Positions 28,186 through 38,399 are shown, numbered from the stretch's first letter. The stretch is DNA of 64,000 nucleotides from Anoxybacillus amylolyticus (GCF_001634285.1 NZ_CP015438.1:244501-308500); one strand, 5' to 3'. A program made the numbers and translations. The notes: generated by a model not told the origin, from the letters alone.

Positions 28186-28942
28186 AAATTTAACGAAACA
28201 GTTTGGCGGGCTTGTCGCCAATAGTAATATCGACATGGAAGTGCAAAAAGGATCGATTACGGCAGTCATCGGTCCGAACGGTGCTGGAAAGACGACATTT
28301 TTTAACATGGTTACTGGCGTCTATCAACCAACGAGTGGCGAGATTTTATTAAATAATGAATCGATTGTCGGATTGAAGCCGCATCAAGTGACGAAAAAAG
28401 GGATTGCCCGCACGTTTCAAAACATCCGTTTATTCGGCGCAATTACCGTATTGGAAAACGTCATGGTTGGCATGCATAACCATCTGCGCGGCGGATTGTT
28501 TAGTACGGTGTTGAGTTTGCCGCGTGTGCGAAAAGAAGAAAAAGAAGCGCGGCGCGAAGCATATCGCCTCCTTGAATATGTTGGGTTAGAATCGTTCTAT
28601 AACGAAGAAGCAAGCAGCTTGCCGTACGGAGCGCAGCGGAAATTAGAAATTGCCCGCGCGCTTGCAACGAAGCCGAAAGTGTTGTTGCTTGACGAGCCGG
28701 CGGCTGGCATGAACCCAAAAGAAACGAGCGAATTGACAAAGCTCATTTATAATATGCGCGAAGAATTGGATTTAACGATTGTCTTAATTGAACACGACAT
28801 GAAGCTTGTCATGGAAATTTCCGAGCATATTGTCGTATTAGACCATGGGGAAAAAATTGCCGAAGGGACACCTGATGACATACGCAATAACGAGAAAGTG
28901 ATTGAAGCTTATTTAGGAAAAGGTGCTGCTACAACGGCTTAA
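28166..28942 (+). CDS. livG: Branched-chain amino acid ABC ATPase LivG
   Basis: 258 residues. Walker A GPNGAGKTT, signature LPYGAQRKLEIARAL, Walker B VLLLDEPAAGM. The ribosome site AGGAGGTG lies inside the livM end. It powers transport together with LivF on the inner face of the membrane. Confidence 0.96.
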   Translation: MSILTVKNLTKQFGGLVANSNIDMEVQKGSITAVIGPNGAGKTTFFNMVTGVYQPTSGEILLNNESIVGLKPHQVTKKGIARTFQNIRLFGAITVLENVMVGMHNHLRGGLFSTVLSLPRVRKEEKEARREAYRLLEYVGLESFYNEEASSLPYGAQRKLEIARALATKPKVLLLDEPAAGMNPKETSELTKLIYNMREELDLTIVLIEHDMKLVMEISEHIVVLDHGEKIAEGTPDDIRNNEKVIEAYLGKGAATTA

Positions 28943-28956
28943 GGGGGAACCTCGCA

Positions 28957-29664
28957 ATGAGTTTGCTACGGCTAGAAGACATTAACACATTTTACGGCGG
29001 GATTCACGCGCTAAAAGGAGTTTCGCTTGAAGTAAACGAAGGCGAAATCGTTACGTTAATCGGAAGTAATGGTGCTGGAAAATCGACGACGTTAAAAACG
29101 ATTAGCGGGCAAGTGAAGCCGAAAAGCGGAAAAATTGTTTACAACGGGAAAGATATTACAAACACCCCTCCGCATGTGACGGCGCTGACGGGCATTGCCC
29201 ATGTACCGGAAGGACGGCGAATTTTCCCGCGTTTAACGGTCAAGGAAAATTTAGAGATGGGTGCGTTTTCGGTGAGAGATAAGCGGGTCATCGAGGAGCG
29301 AATGGAGCGTGTCTTTCATTATTTCCCGAGAATTAAAGAGCGGCTTCAGCAAAAAGGCGGGACGATGAGCGGCGGCGAGCAGCAAATGCTTGCGATCGGC
29401 CGGGCATTGATGATGCAACCAAAGCTGTTAATGCTGGACGAACCGTCGATGGGACTTGCACCAATTATCGTTGAGCAAATTTTTGAAATTATTAAAGAAT
29501 TGAATGAGGAAGGCATGACGATTTTGCTTGTTGAACAAAACGCGTTCCAAGCCCTGCAAATCGCTCATCGCGGCTATGTTATTCAAACAGGCGAGATTGT
29601 CATGTCTGGGCTTGGAAAAGAGTTACTTGTGAACGAACAAGTGCGCGAGGCGTACCTAGCATAA
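28957..29664 (+). CDS. livF: Branched-chain amino acid ABC ATPase LivF
   Basis: 235 residues. Walker A GSNGAGKSTT, signature MSGGEQQMLAIGRAL, Walker B LLMLDEPSMGLAP. Last gene of the liv operon, 14 bases after livG, followed by a strong terminator. Confidence 0.96.
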   Translation: MSLLRLEDINTFYGGIHALKGVSLEVNEGEIVTLIGSNGAGKSTTLKTISGQVKPKSGKIVYNGKDITNTPPHVTALTGIAHVPEGRRIFPRLTVKENLEMGAFSVRDKRVIEERMERVFHYFPRIKERLQQKGGTMSGGEQQMLAIGRALMMQPKLLMLDEPSMGLAPIIVEQIFEIIKELNEEGMTILLVEQNAFQALQIAHRGYVIQTGEIVMSGLGKELLVNEQVREAYLA

Positions 29665-29666
29665 TG

Positions 29667-29694
29667 AAAAGGACCCCAAGGAAGGGGTCCTTTT
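29667..29694 (+). terminator. Terminator of the liv operon
   Basis: AAAAGGACCCC (29667-29677) with GGGGTCCTTTT (29684-29694), U-rich tail. Confidence 0.92.
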
Positions 29695-29757
29695 CTATTG
29701 CGGTAAATTTTTGTACAATGAATGTCGTGCTTACAAACTGGAACGAAGGTGAAGACT

Positions 29758-30468
29758 ATGGACGAAAAGGAAGCAAAAGCGTTCATTGAACAAATGCAGC
29801 AAGAAGGATTGTTAACGGAAGAAATGCGACCTGTGTGGCAAATGATTATGCCGGACCGCTTGAAGCGAATGTATGATGTATTGAACGAACGAACCCGCTA
29901 TATCACGATCATTACAGAAGCGGTCGACGACCCGCATAACCAAGCGGCTGTGCTACGTTCCGCTGAAGCGTTTGGGTTGCAAGACGTCTATGTCGTCACA
30001 GGGAGTGCCCCGTTTCAGCCGAATCCGTTTGTGACACGTAATGCAGATAAATGGTTAACAGTTCAGCAAAAAAAGGATATTCAAACTGCTATACACCAAT
30101 TAAAAGAAAGCGGCTACCAAGTGTTCGCAAGCTATTTAGGGGAAGGGACGATTCCTCTTCAAGCAATCGATGTATCGAGACCGACGGCGCTATTATTTGG
30201 CAATGAACATCGTGGCGTATCAGATGACGCGATTCGTTTAGCCGATGGGACATTTATGATTCCGATGCATGGATTTGTGCAAAGTTTTAACATATCCGTC
30301 GCCGCTGCTTTAACACTATATGACGTGACGGAGCGGGCGCGTCAATACGCAAAGGAGGCGTATTATTTGCCATTTGCTGAAAAAAAGGCGCTATATGAAC
30401 AATGGATGTGGCAAACGCTTCAGCCGCGGCTACGCCGTATGCTAGAAATACGGCTTCAAAAAAGCTGA
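29758..30468 (+). CDS. trmH: TrmH-type SpoU RNA methyltransferase (tRNA Gm18-like)
   Basis: 236 residues from ATG 29758 (AAGGTGAAG upstream). SPOUT motifs: DDPHNQAAVLRSAEAFG (motif 1), LLFGNEHRGVS (motif 2) and FVQSFNISVAAAL (motif 3). Length and an extra C-terminal helix fit TrmH, which 2'-O-methylates G18 in the tRNA D-loop using SAM. An rRNA target cannot be excluded from sequence. Single gene with its own terminator. Confidence 0.82.
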   Translation: MDEKEAKAFIEQMQQEGLLTEEMRPVWQMIMPDRLKRMYDVLNERTRYITIITEAVDDPHNQAAVLRSAEAFGLQDVYVVTGSAPFQPNPFVTRNADKWLTVQQKKDIQTAIHQLKESGYQVFASYLGEGTIPLQAIDVSRPTALLFGNEHRGVSDDAIRLADGTFMIPMHGFVQSFNISVAAALTLYDVTERARQYAKEAYYLPFAEKKALYEQWMWQTLQPRLRRMLEIRLQKS

Positions 30469-30493
30469 TCTTCGAAAGGAGGTCAGCTTTTTT
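30461..30493 (+). terminator. Terminator of trmH
   Basis: AAAGCTGATC (30461-30470) with GGTCAGCTTT (30481-30490), T-run following; the stop codon is inside the stem. Confidence 0.9.
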
Positions 30494-30647
30494 ATACATG
30501 TCTACTTAGTAGATGTTCATTTTCAATAGCCAATCGTTTTTTTACTCTTCACTACAAGTTGTACTTGATTTTTTATAACGCAATCTATCGATGCGTATGA
30601 GGAAGAATCAGCAAATTAATGATTTTGTCACATTTTTGTTCAGGAAA

Positions 30648-30694
30648 GCGCATCACTCGTTAAGTACATGTTGTGGTGATGCGCCCTTTTTTTG
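30648..30694 (+). terminator. Orphan terminator upstream of qoxA
   Basis: GCGCATCAC (30648-30656) with GTGATGCGC (30676-30684), then CCTTTTTTT. It lies about 155 bases after the trmH terminator, with no ORF between. Confidence 0.85.
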
Positions 30695-30793
30695 TTTAAA
30701 AGCAAATTCAATGGGAGATTTTCATGTTTTATCCATACAACTGAATATTTCGTGAACAGTTTTTGAACAGATTGTGACAATTTTTTTGCGTAT

Positions 30794-30811
30794 TTGTGAA
30801 CTTTTTCGCAA
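30794..30811. promoter_or_regulatory. Rex-like operator upstream of qoxABCD
   Basis: TTGTGAACTTTTTCGCAA matches TTGTGAAnnnnTTCACAA at 13 of 14 fixed positions, 90 bases before qoxA. It suggests control of the terminal oxidase by the NADH/NAD ratio. Confidence 0.68.
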
Positions 30812-30900
30812 AACCGTTTCAAACATTTTCACTTTTGATATGTTAGAAACAAACGTATTGAGCATGGGATGTCATTTTGCAAATGTAAGGAGGAACACCG

Positions 30901-31755
30901 ATGAAGCAAAGGGTGTGGAAATGGGCTTCGTTACTTCCGTTATCGTTATTGTTTTTTTTAAGTGGATGTAGTGAAAATATGCTCGTATTGCAGCCAAAAG
31001 GACCTGTGGCGAAAACGCAGTACGATTTAATTGTTTGGTCAGTTGGTTTTATGTTGCTCATTATTGTTGTTGTCTTTGCGTTGTTTGCTGCTGTGTTAAT
31101 TCGGTATCGCGAAAAGCCAGAGAACGCTAATTACGAGCCACCAGAAGAAGAAGGGAACACGCTACTAGAAATTATCTGGACGGCAATTCCCATCGTTATT
31201 GTAACAGCGCTAGCTATTCCAACGGTCAAAGCGACCTTTGCCTTAGAAAAGCCGTCTCAGAAGAGCGTAAAACCTTTAACGATTCATGTTACCGCGGCAA
31301 ACTGGAAATGGATTTTTAGCTATCCGGAACAAAATATCGAAACGGTGAACTATGTCAATATTCCAGAAGACGTTCCTGTAAAATTCAAGTTAACATCAGT
31401 TGGTCCGATGAGTTCATTTTGGGTACCGCAGTTAGGGGGACAAAAATATGCGATGGATGGCATGGAAACGGAATTGTTCCTTGAAGCAGATGAGCCAGGT
31501 TCGTATATGGGTCGGAACGCGAACTTCACAGGAAAAGGCTTTACGCATATGGAGTTTGAGGTTGTCGCACAAACAAAAAATGACTTTAACAAATGGGTAA
31601 AAGAAGTGCAACAAACAGCACCGAAACTAAGCAAAGAAAAATATGACACCATTTTAAAACCAGGGCTTGTTGGACGGATGACGTTTTCGAGTACCCATCT
31701 TGGCTGGATGGATCATGCGAAGCAAAACAGCCACCACATGAATATGGAGCATTAA
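30901..31755 (+). CDS. qoxA: Menaquinol oxidase aa3 subunit II
   Basis: 284 residues. Lipoprotein signal ending LSGCSEN (Cys23), two membrane helices, then the cupredoxin domain. The CuA cysteines of cytochrome c oxidases are missing (the [19 protein letters not shown] region has none), which fits a quinol oxidase. It builds the aa3-600-type oxidase with QoxBCD. GGAGGA precedes the ATG. Confidence 0.95.
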   Translation: MKQRVWKWASLLPLSLLFFLSGCSENMLVLQPKGPVAKTQYDLIVWSVGFMLLIIVVVFALFAAVLIRYREKPENANYEPPEEEGNTLLEIIWTAIPIVIVTALAIPTVKATFALEKPSQKSVKPLTIHVTAANWKWIFSYPEQNIETVNYVNIPEDVPVKFKLTSVGPMSSFWVPQLGGQKYAMDGMETELFLEADEPGSYMGRNANFTGKGFTHMEFEVVAQTKNDFNKWVKEVQQTAPKLSKEKYDTILKPGLVGRMTFSSTHLGWMDHAKQNSHHMNMEH

Positions 31756-31778
31756 GTGAGGGAAGGAGGAACACGCAC

Positions 31779-33725
31779 ATGAAGTGGAGCGAGTTTTTCG
31801 TTACAGGGGAGCCCCTAATTTATGCCGCTGACGTGTCCATTGTGTTGACAGTAATAGGTATTGTCTTTATTCTAACGTATTTTAAAAAGTGGAAATGGCT
31901 TTGGAATGAATGGTTGACGACGGTGGATCATAAAAAAATCGGCGTTATGTACATTATTTCAGCGGTGTTGATGCTGTTCCGCGGTGGGGTTGATGCGTTG
32001 CTTATGCGGGCGCAATTAACGGCACCGAATATGAAGTTTCTTGACTCTCAACATTATAACGAAATTTTTACGACGCACGGGACGATTATGATTTTATTTA
32101 TGGCGATGCCTTTTATTATTGGACTCATGAACATTGTCGTACCGTTGCAAATCGGGGCGCGCGATGTGGCGTATCCGTATTTAAATGCGTTAAGTTTCTG
32201 GTTGTTTTTCGTCGGAGCGATGTTGTTTAACATTGCGTTTGTCATTGGTGGTTCACCGGATGCAGGTTGGACAGCTTATTTTCCGCTTGCTGGGAACGAG
32301 TTTAGCCCGGGAGTTGGGAACAACTATTACGCGGTCGCTTTGCAAATCTCCGGTATTGGTACGCTCATGACAGGGATTAACTTTTTAGTCACTATTTTAA
32401 AAATGCGTGCGCCAGGGATGACGCTTATGCGCATGCCGATGTTCACATGGACGATTTTGATTACGTGCGTGCTCATTATTTTTGCCTTTCCAGTATTGAC
32501 GGTGGCATTGGCGTTAATGACGTTTGACCGTTTGTTTGATACACAGTTCTTTACGATGGCAAACGGCGGGATGTCGATGCTTTGGGCAAACTTATTCTGG
32601 ATTTGGGGACATCCGGAAGTATATATCGTTATTCTTCCATCATTCGGAATTTTCTCCGAGGTTGTGAGTACGTTTGCTCGCAAGCGTTTATTTGGCTATA
32701 AAGCAATGGTTGGCTCCATCGTTGGCATTGCGTTTTTAAGTTTTATTGTTTGGGTGCATCATTTCTTTACAATGGGCGCGGGAGCAGCCGTTAACTCGTT
32801 TTTCTCGATTACAACGATGGCGATTGCGATTCCGACCGGTGTGAAAATTTTTAACTGGCTGTTTACGCTCCGCAAAGGGCGAATTCGCTTTACAACTGCG
32901 ATGCTTTGGTCGCTCGCATTCATTCCAAACTTCGTCATCGGCGGGGTTACCGGCGTGATGCTTGCGATGGCAGCTGCCGATTATCAGTACCATAATAGCT
33001 ATTTCTTAATCGCTCACTTCCATTATGTCTTAATCGCAGGTACGGTGTTTGCCTGCTTTGCCGGCTTGCATTATTGGTATCCGAAAATGTTCGGTCATCT
33101 TTTGAACGAACGGTTAGGCAAGTGGACGTTTTGGTTGTTTATGATTGGGTTTAACGTTTGTTTCTTCCCGATGTATTTCTTAGGACTCATGGGGATGACG
33201 CGACGCATGTACACATATTCTGCGGGACTTGGCTGGACGCCGCTTAACGTTGTCGCGTCAGTGGGTGCCGCTTTAATGGGGATTGGTTTTCTTGTGCTTT
33301 GCTATAACATTTATTACAGTGCACGTTATGGGGAGCGCGACATGACGGGAGATCCGTGGGATGGCCGTACGCTCGAGTGGGCGACATCTTCGCCGGTTGC
33401 GCATTATAACTTTGCTGTGATTCCAGAAGTGAAGGATTTGGATGCATATTGGGAAATGAAGAAATCCGGAAAAGGTTTTGAAATTAACGAGGAGAAATTG
33501 AAACCAATTCATATGCCAAGCAATTCCGGACGCCCGTTCTTAATATCGATTGCCTTTTTCTTTGCAGGGTTCGGTCTTGTGTTTAAATGGTTTACGCTAG
33601 CGATTATCGCTGCAGTATTTATCATTCTCGGTTTAATTCTTCGTTCGTTTGATGATGATGACGGTTACTATATCAGTGTAGACGAAATCAAGCGTACGGA
33701 GCGTTTGACGCGAAAGGAGGCATAA
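31779..33725 (+). CDS. qoxB: Menaquinol oxidase aa3 subunit I (haem–copper centre)
   Basis: 648 residues with about 14-15 membrane helices. It holds the low-spin haem, the haem a3 and Cu[27 protein letters not shown] and [10 protein letters not shown] supply histidine ligands and the Tyr cross-link. It reduces oxygen to water with proton pumping. Follows qoxA by 23 bases with GGAAGGAGG. Confidence 0.97.
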   Translation: MKWSEFFVTGEPLIYAADVSIVLTVIGIVFILTYFKKWKWLWNEWLTTVDHKKIGVMYIISAVLMLFRGGVDALLMRAQLTAPNMKFLDSQHYNEIFTTHGTIMILFMAMPFIIGLMNIVVPLQIGARDVAYPYLNALSFWLFFVGAMLFNIAFVIGGSPDAGWTAYFPLAGNEFSPGVGNNYYAVALQISGIGTLMTGINFLVTILKMRAPGMTLMRMPMFTWTILITCVLIIFAFPVLTVALALMTFDRLFDTQFFTMANGGMSMLWANLFWIWGHPEVYIVILPSFGIFSEVVSTFARKRLFGYKAMVGSIVGIAFLSFIVWVHHFFTMGAGAAVNSFFSITTMAIAIPTGVKIFNWLFTLRKGRIRFTTAMLWSLAFIPNFVIGGVTGVMLAMAAADYQYHNSYFLIAHFHYVLIAGTVFACFAGLHYWYPKMFGHLLNERLGKWTFWLFMIGFNVCFFPMYFLGLMGMTRRMYTYSAGLGWTPLNVVASVGAALMGIGFLVLCYNIYYSARYGERDMTGDPWDGRTLEWATSSPVAHYNFAVIPEVKDLDAYWEMKKSGKGFEINEEKLKPIHMPSNSGRPFLISIAFFFAGFGLVFKWFTLAIIAAVFIILGLILRSFDDDDGYYISVDEIKRTERLTRKEA

Positions 33726-33728
33726 AGA

Positions 33729-34343
33729 ATGGCAGAAGCAGCTCATCATTATGATGAAACGATGCCATTAGAGTATCGAACAGAAGAAAGCCGCCTCAAT
33801 ATTTTAGGATTTTGGATTTTCCTTGGCGCCGAGGTCGCGCTGTTTGCGACCTTGTTCGCCACTTACCTTGTCCTATTCCAGCGAACTGGTCATGGACCGA
33901 CAACGGCTGATTTATTTGAAATCAAAGATGTCATGATTGAAACGCTTCTTCTTTTGACGAGCAGTTTCACATGCGGGCTTGCCGTATTTGAAATGCGCCG
34001 CCGCCGATTGACAGGATTGCTAGTATGGCTGTTGGTGACGCTGCTTTTAGGTGCCGGGTTCATCACATTTGAGGTGCGTGAGTTCATCCATTATGTTCAC
34101 GAAGGGGCAACGATCCAAACGAGCGCGTTTCTTTCAAGCTTCTTTGTGCTTGTTGGGACACACGGAGCGCACGTTAGCCTCGGAATTGGCTGGATGACAC
34201 TCATTATTATTCAGCTTTTGCAGCGAGGATTTACGCCAAGAACGGCACGCAAAGTGTTTATTGTCAGCTTGTACTGGCATTTCCTTGACGTTGTCTGGAT
34301 TTTCATCTTTACGCTAGTTTATTTGACAGGGATGGTGATATAA
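33729..34343 (+). CDS. qoxC: Menaquinol oxidase aa3 subunit III
   Basis: 204 residues, five membrane helices, typical of subunit III of haem-copper oxidases (GFWIFLGAEVALFATLFATY, THGAHVSLGIGW, YWHFLDVVWIFIF). Four bases after qoxB, with the ribosome site inside the qoxB end. Confidence 0.95.
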   Translation: MAEAAHHYDETMPLEYRTEESRLNILGFWIFLGAEVALFATLFATYLVLFQRTGHGPTTADLFEIKDVMIETLLLLTSSFTCGLAVFEMRRRRLTGLLVWLLVTLLLGAGFITFEVREFIHYVHEGATIQTSAFLSSFFVLVGTHGAHVSLGIGWMTLIIIQLLQRGFTPRTARKVFIVSLYWHFLDVVWIFIFTLVYLTGMVI

Positions 34344-34344
34344 G

Positions 34345-34638
34345 ATGGGAAATCACCATGAAACATTTCCTTGGAAACATGTGATCGGATTTATTTTGTC
34401 GCTCGTGCTAACGTTTGTCGCGCTGTGGGTCGCATTGTCTTCAGGACTCGCGACAAAGGCGATCCTTGTCGTGATTGTGACGTTGGCGATTGTGCAAGCG
34501 GTGTTGCAGCTATTTATGTTCATGCATGTAACTGAAAGCGACAGCGGCAAAATCCAAACGATCAATATGGCATACAGCTTTTTTATCGCCATTGTTGTCG
34601 TGGCAGGTTCGATTTGGACGATGGCGTTCGTGTTGTAA
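34345..34638 (+). CDS. qoxD: Menaquinol oxidase aa3 subunit IV
   Basis: 97 residues with three membrane helices, of the CyoD/QoxD type (FMFMHVTESDSGK after helix two). Helps assembly of the oxidase. Starts 2 bases after the qoxC stop. Last gene before the operon terminator. Confidence 0.93.
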   Translation: MGNHHETFPWKHVIGFILSLVLTFVALWVALSSGLATKAILVVIVTLAIVQAVLQLFMFMHVTESDSGKIQTINMAYSFFIAIVVVAGSIWTMAFVL

Positions 34639-34643
34639 CAGTA

Positions 34644-34677
34644 TAGCTGGCTTTCCGTGGGGAGGCCAGCTATTTTT
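34644..34677 (+). terminator. Terminator of qoxABCD
   Basis: TAGCTGGC (34644-34651) with GCCAGCTA (34665-34672), then TTTTT. Confidence 0.9.
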
Positions 34678-34786
34678 CTGCGGAAATAGCAAATCTATGA
34701 ACGGGTGTTTTCATGAGTTGATAGTGGGCAAAACTTGCTTATGCTTTATTCTTTGGACAGAGGAAGTTTTTATTTCAAATTAGGAT

Positions 34787-34824
34787 AAAAAGACATCCAC
34801 CTTTAGAAAGGTGGATGTCTTTTT
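34787..34824 (-). terminator. Terminator of the polar amino acid ABC operon
   Basis: 17-bp arms at 34787-34803 and 34808-34824 (AAAAAGACATCCACCTT) with T-runs on both strands; it overlaps the stop of the ATPase gene. Confidence 0.9.
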
Positions 34825-35545
34825 ACAATACTTTTGATAAAAATGCTTTCGTCCGTTCGTTTTGCGGGTTGTCGAAAATGTCGCTTGGCGTGCCTTCCTC
34901 GACGATGTAGCCGCCGTCCATAAAGAGGACGCGGTCGCCGACTTCGCGGGCAAAGCCCATTTCGTGGGTGACGACAACCATCGTCATTCCTTCGTTCGCG
35001 AGCTGCTTCATAACGGCTAATACTTCCCCGACCATTTCCGGGTCTAACGCGGAAGTCGGTTCGTCAAACAACATCACTTTCGGTCCCATTGCGAGTGCGC
35101 GGGCGATGGCGACACGTTGCGCTTGTCCGCCGGACAATGAATCCGGATAGACGTTTGCTTTATCTTGCAGACCGACTTTTTTCAATAGCTCGATCGCTGT
35201 TGCTTTCGCTTTTTCAAGCGGCCATTTACGCACTTTCAACGGTGCTAACGTAATGTTATCGAGAACAGTCATGTGCGGGAATAAGTTGAAGCGTTGGAAC
35301 ACCATGCCGACTTCTTCGCGCACTTTATTAATGTCGGTATTTTTGTCTTTTAAATTAAACCCGTCAATCACAATATCGCCTTCATCGAAATCTTCAAGCA
35401 AGTTTAAACAGCGTAAAAACGTGGATTTTCCAGAACCGGAAGGGCCGATGACAACGACGACTTCCCGCTCTTTAATATGCGCGTCAATTCCTTTTAATAC
35501 TTGTAAATCGCCAAATGATTTTTTTAAATTTGTCACTTTAATCAT
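34823..35545 (-). CDS. Polar amino acid ABC transporter ATPase
   Basis: 240 residues. Walker [10 protein letters not shown], signature [15 protein letters not shown], Walker [15 protein letters not shown]. It is the GlnQ/ArtR-type ATPase, the energy unit for the permease and binding protein encoded before it. The start overlaps the permease stop by 4 bases. The arginine/lysine/histidine assignment rests on similarity of the binding protein to ArtJ. Confidence 0.93.
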   Translation of the reverse strand: MIKVTNLKKSFGDLQVLKGIDAHIKEREVVVVIGPSGSGKSTFLRCLNLLEDFDEGDIVIDGFNLKDKNTDINKVREEVGMVFQRFNLFPHMTVLDNITLAPLKVRKWPLEKAKATAIELLKKVGLQDKANVYPDSLSGGQAQRVAIARALAMGPKVMLFDEPTSALDPEMVGEVLAVMKQLANEGMTMVVVTHEMGFAREVGDRVLFMDGGYIVEEGTPSDIFDNPQNERTKAFLSKVL

Positions 35546-36207
35546 TGCGTCGAATACTTCCTTTCCAAATAATGTAGTAGTTTACTGAGGGAAAGGGTTA
35601 AAATCAAATAAATGAGCGCGACTGTTAAATACGGCTCCCAAACGCGGTAATATTGCCCTTGTGCTGCTCTTCCCCAATACATTAACTCCGGCGCAGCAAT
35701 AATCGCAGCGAGAGAAGAGTCTTTAATTAAAACGATAAATTCGTTCGCAAACGGTGGAATCATCCGTTTTAACGCTTGCGGCAAAATAACGTAACGCATC
35801 GCTTGAGCGTGTGTCATTCCGAGCGAGCGAGCCGCTTCCATTTGCCCTTTATCAATGGACTGAATACCTGCACGGAAAATTTCAGCGATGTAGGCTGCTG
35901 AGTTTAACGACAATGAGACAGCCGCCGAAACGGTTGGACTCGGTTGTGCAAAGAGAAGAGGCATGAGTCCGAAATGAACGAGTAAAATTTGCACAAATAA
36001 GGGTGTTCCGCGGAAAAAGTTAATGTACCATTCAAATGGGAGGCGGACGAGTACTCTTTTAGACATTTTGCCAAGCCCAATCGCCAATCCAAGAATGGAG
36101 CCGACGATGATGGCAATTAAAGATAAACCAATTGTTAGTAATACGCCTTGTAAAAAAAACGGGGCGTATTCTTGAATAATATCAAAGCGAAAATCCATTC
36201 TCCTCAC
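35542..36207 (-). CDS. Polar amino acid ABC transporter permease
   Basis: 221 residues, about five membrane helices, with the conserved loop [23 protein letters not shown] near the middle. Acts as a homodimeric channel with the ATPase. Overlaps the ATPase gene and follows the binding-protein gene after a terminator-like hairpin. Confidence 0.93.
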   Translation of the reverse strand: MRRMDFRFDIIQEYAPFFLQGVLLTIGLSLIAIIVGSILGLAIGLGKMSKRVLVRLPFEWYINFFRGTPLFVQILLVHFGLMPLLFAQPSPTVSAAVSLSLNSAAYIAEIFRAGIQSIDKGQMEAARSLGMTHAQAMRYVILPQALKRMIPPFANEFIVLIKDSSLAAIIAAPELMYWGRAAQGQYYRVWEPYLTVALIYLILTLSLSKLLHYLERKYSTQ

Positions 36208-36218
36208 CTTTCTTTATA

Positions 36219-36255
36219 AAAATTGCGTAACTAGCAACAGATAGTTACGCAATTT
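36219..36255 (-). terminator. Partial terminator between the binding-protein and permease genes
   Basis: AAATTGCGTAACT (36219-36231) with AGTTACGCAATTT (36243-36255); a T-run follows on the minus strand. It favours extra binding protein. Confidence 0.8.
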
Positions 36256-36267
36256 TTTCAATATCGT

Positions 36268-37077
36268 TTATTGTTGTTTTACCAAGTTGTCGACGTTTGG
36301 TTCATTTCCAAACCACTTTTTATAGATTTCGGCATATTTGCCGCTTTCGATTACTTTCTTAATTGCTTCGTCGACTTTCGGTTTTAAGTCGCTTCCTTTC
36401 GGGAACATTAACCCATAAAACTCGGATTCAAAGTTAGTCGGGTCTTCAATCGCTTTTAATTTTTTATCAGGGTTGTTTTTCACATATTCGTTTGCGACTG
36501 CGTTGTCTGTTACAACCGCGTCAACGCCGCCGTTTAAAAGGTCCATAATCGCCACAACGGTGTTTTCAAACTTTTTGATGTTTTTGTTTTCTGCGCCAAG
36601 CAATTTTTCAACTGCCGCTTGTCCAGTTGTTCCGTTTTGTACGCCAACGACTTTTCCTTTTAAGTCAAGCGCATTTTTAATCGGGCTATCTTCTTTTACC
36701 ATAATCATATGAGTTGATTCAAAGTAAGGAACAGAGAAATCATACGTTTGTTTCCGCTTATCGTTGATGGTAATACCAGAAATGGCTAAGTCCACTTCTT
36801 TTCCTTGTACCGCGGCAAAGAGCGGATCCCAGCCGATGTTTTTCAATTCATATTCAAGCCCGGCTTCTTTCATGACTGCATCTAAGAAATCGACGTCAAA
36901 CCCAACAATTTTTCCTTTGTCCATGTACTCAAACGGTGCAAACGAAGCGTCTGTGCCAACAACTACTTTTTTCTTTCCTTCCCCGTTTCCAGCTGATTGT
37001 TCGGAAGATTTTCCCCCGCATCCTGCTAGTGCTACAAATAATGCCAAGATGACTGTAAACACCAATCCTCTTTTCAT
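36268..37077 (-). CDS. artJ: Basic/polar amino acid-binding lipoprotein (ArtJ-like)
   Basis: 269 residues. Lipoprotein signal ending VALAGCGGK (Cys20), a Ser/Gly/Lys linker, then a type II periplasmic-binding fold (VVVGTDASFAPFEYMDKG, DLAISGITI). It resembles the thermophile ArtJ, which binds arginine, lysine and histidine; specificity is inference. First gene of the operon, with GGGGGAAGG upstream. Confidence 0.82.
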   Translation of the reverse strand: MKRGLVFTVILALFVALAGCGGKSSEQSAGNGEGKKKVVVGTDASFAPFEYMDKGKIVGFDVDFLDAVMKEAGLEYELKNIGWDPLFAAVQGKEVDLAISGITINDKRKQTYDFSVPYFESTHMIMVKEDSPIKNALDLKGKVVGVQNGTTGQAAVEKLLGAENKNIKKFENTVVAIMDLLNGGVDAVVTDNAVANEYVKNNPDKKLKAIEDPTNFESEFYGLMFPKGSDLKPKVDEAIKKVIESGKYAEIYKKWFGNEPNVDNLVKQQ

Positions 37078-37448
37078 TTGTTCCTTCCCCCTTTTGTATA
37101 AAAAAATCAGTTTTATTTTATATTTATCCAGTGTCTAACGCGAAAGATGGTCAATGACACTGACTATAACGATTATCATACTATCAACATTTATTTATTT
37201 ATGCAATACTTTTTATAAAAATAATTTTTTGTAACATTTAGAAAAACAACCAAAACATATAAAAAGGGTTTGAGTTTTATTTTTATGAATATATTATATA
37301 TTCTGAAAAAATAGAAAACAACAAAATATATTTTTATGTAAATAAATCACTTGCTTAAGAATGTTTTTTAGGTAAAGTTTTTCTGATAGAGGAAATAATT
37401 TTTCGTGGAAATTACATCAATAATATTCTCCCATCAACGACAGAAGGT
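37078..37448. other. AT-rich upstream region of artJ
   Basis: No gene seen. It contains a 17-base perfect palindrome at 37287-37303 (GAATATATTATATATTC), directly followed by TTCTGAAAA, which resembles the core of a CodY box (11 of 15 matches from 37297). An ArgR-type site cannot be recognised with confidence. Confidence 0.45.
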
Positions 37449-37487
37449 AGAACAGTCACCTTTCCTAAATAGAAAGATGACTGTTCT
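37449..37487. terminator. Hairpin at the 3' end of the nitrilase-family gene
   Basis: AGAACAGTCA (37449-37458) with TGACTGTTCT (37478-37487); the gene's stop codon is inside. T-tails are weak on both strands. Confidence 0.6.
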
Positions 37488-38343
37488 CTTTCCAATCAGG
37501 GTATAAGTCTGTGCGGCGGTCGCGCCATGTCGTGACCGAGCCTTTTTCGCGCACATTGTACAAAAGTGACAAGTCAAGGTCCGCAACAACGACCATGTCG
37601 TCGTTGATTTCGCCTTCCGCAAGAATGCCGCGCGGCGGAAATGGAATGTCGTTTGGTGTGATGACAGCTGCTTGCCCAAAATTCGCACGCATAAAATCGA
37701 CTGTCGGTAATGAGCCCACGGTGCCGGTCGTGACGACGTACACTTGATTTTCGACAGCACGGGCGTGGCAACAATACCGGACGCGATGAAAACCGTGTCG
37801 GTCGTCGGTGCACGACGGACAGAAAATGACGTCCGCTCCCTTTGCTCGCACGATGCGGACGATTTCCGGAAATTCAATATCATAGCACGTCAATAACGCG
37901 ATTGTTCCTTTTTCTGTTTCAAATACTCCTACTTCGTCTCCAGGTGTAATCCCCCATTCTTTTACTTCTGTCGGTGTAATGTGTAGTTTCGCTTGTTTAT
38001 GAATCGTTCCTTCGGGTGTAAACAAATGGGCGACGTTATATCGTTTATTGTTTTGTTCGATGACGTGCGTACCACCGATTAAATACATATTAGTTTGTTT
38101 CGTAAGCGTGGTGAACAGCTCGTAATATTGCTCTGTATAGGTAGGCAAGTCATGAATTGTTGCTTGTTTTCCATTTACCGGGATGGACAGCAATTGTGTT
38201 GTAATAAATTCCGGAAAAAGCACAAACTGCGCGTCAAATTCTTGCGCGGTTTTGACGTAATGAGTAACTTGTTCGGCAAATTGTTCAAACGACGTGATCG
38301 TATGCAAATGATATTGAACAGCACTTACTCGCAACACATTCAC
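37465..38343 (-). CDS. Carbon–nitrogen hydrolase (nitrilase superfamily)
   Basis: 292 residues. The catalytic triad is visible: Glu in LFPEF, Lys in QAKLHIT, Cys in LLTCYDIEFPE. Such enzymes cut amides or nitriles (omega-amidase, N-carbamoyl compounds and others); the true substrate is not evident. Single gene upstream of ald on the opposite side of its terminator. AAGGAAG precedes the ATG. Confidence 0.85.
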   Translation of the reverse strand: MNVLRVSAVQYHLHTITSFEQFAEQVTHYVKTAQEFDAQFVLFPEFITTQLLSIPVNGKQATIHDLPTYTEQYYELFTTLTKQTNMYLIGGTHVIEQNNKRYNVAHLFTPEGTIHKQAKLHITPTEVKEWGITPGDEVGVFETEKGTIALLTCYDIEFPEIVRIVRAKGADVIFCPSCTDDRHGFHRVRYCCHARAVENQVYVVTTGTVGSLPTVDFMRANFGQAAVITPNDIPFPPRGILAEGEINDDMVVVADLDLSLLYNVREKGSVTTWRDRRTDLYPDWKENSHLSI

Positions 38344-38368
38344 TTCCTTTTTTCTTTTTACTATACCA

Positions 38369-38396
38369 AAAACAGGTACCGTTACGGTACCTGTTT
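38369..38396 (-). terminator. Terminator of ald
   Basis: ACAGGTACCGT pairs with ACGGTACCTGT around 38383; TTTTT follows on the minus strand. Confidence 0.85.
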
Positions 38397-38399
38397 CTT

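Larger units (their letters stand above)
30494..30900. other. Intergenic region before qoxA
   Basis: About 400 non-coding bases. It holds an orphan terminator (30648-30694) with no gene before it, and then AT-rich DNA with several TGTGA/TTCAC half-sites and a Rex-like operator at 30794-30811. A short transcript ending at the orphan terminator is possible. Confidence 0.5.
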
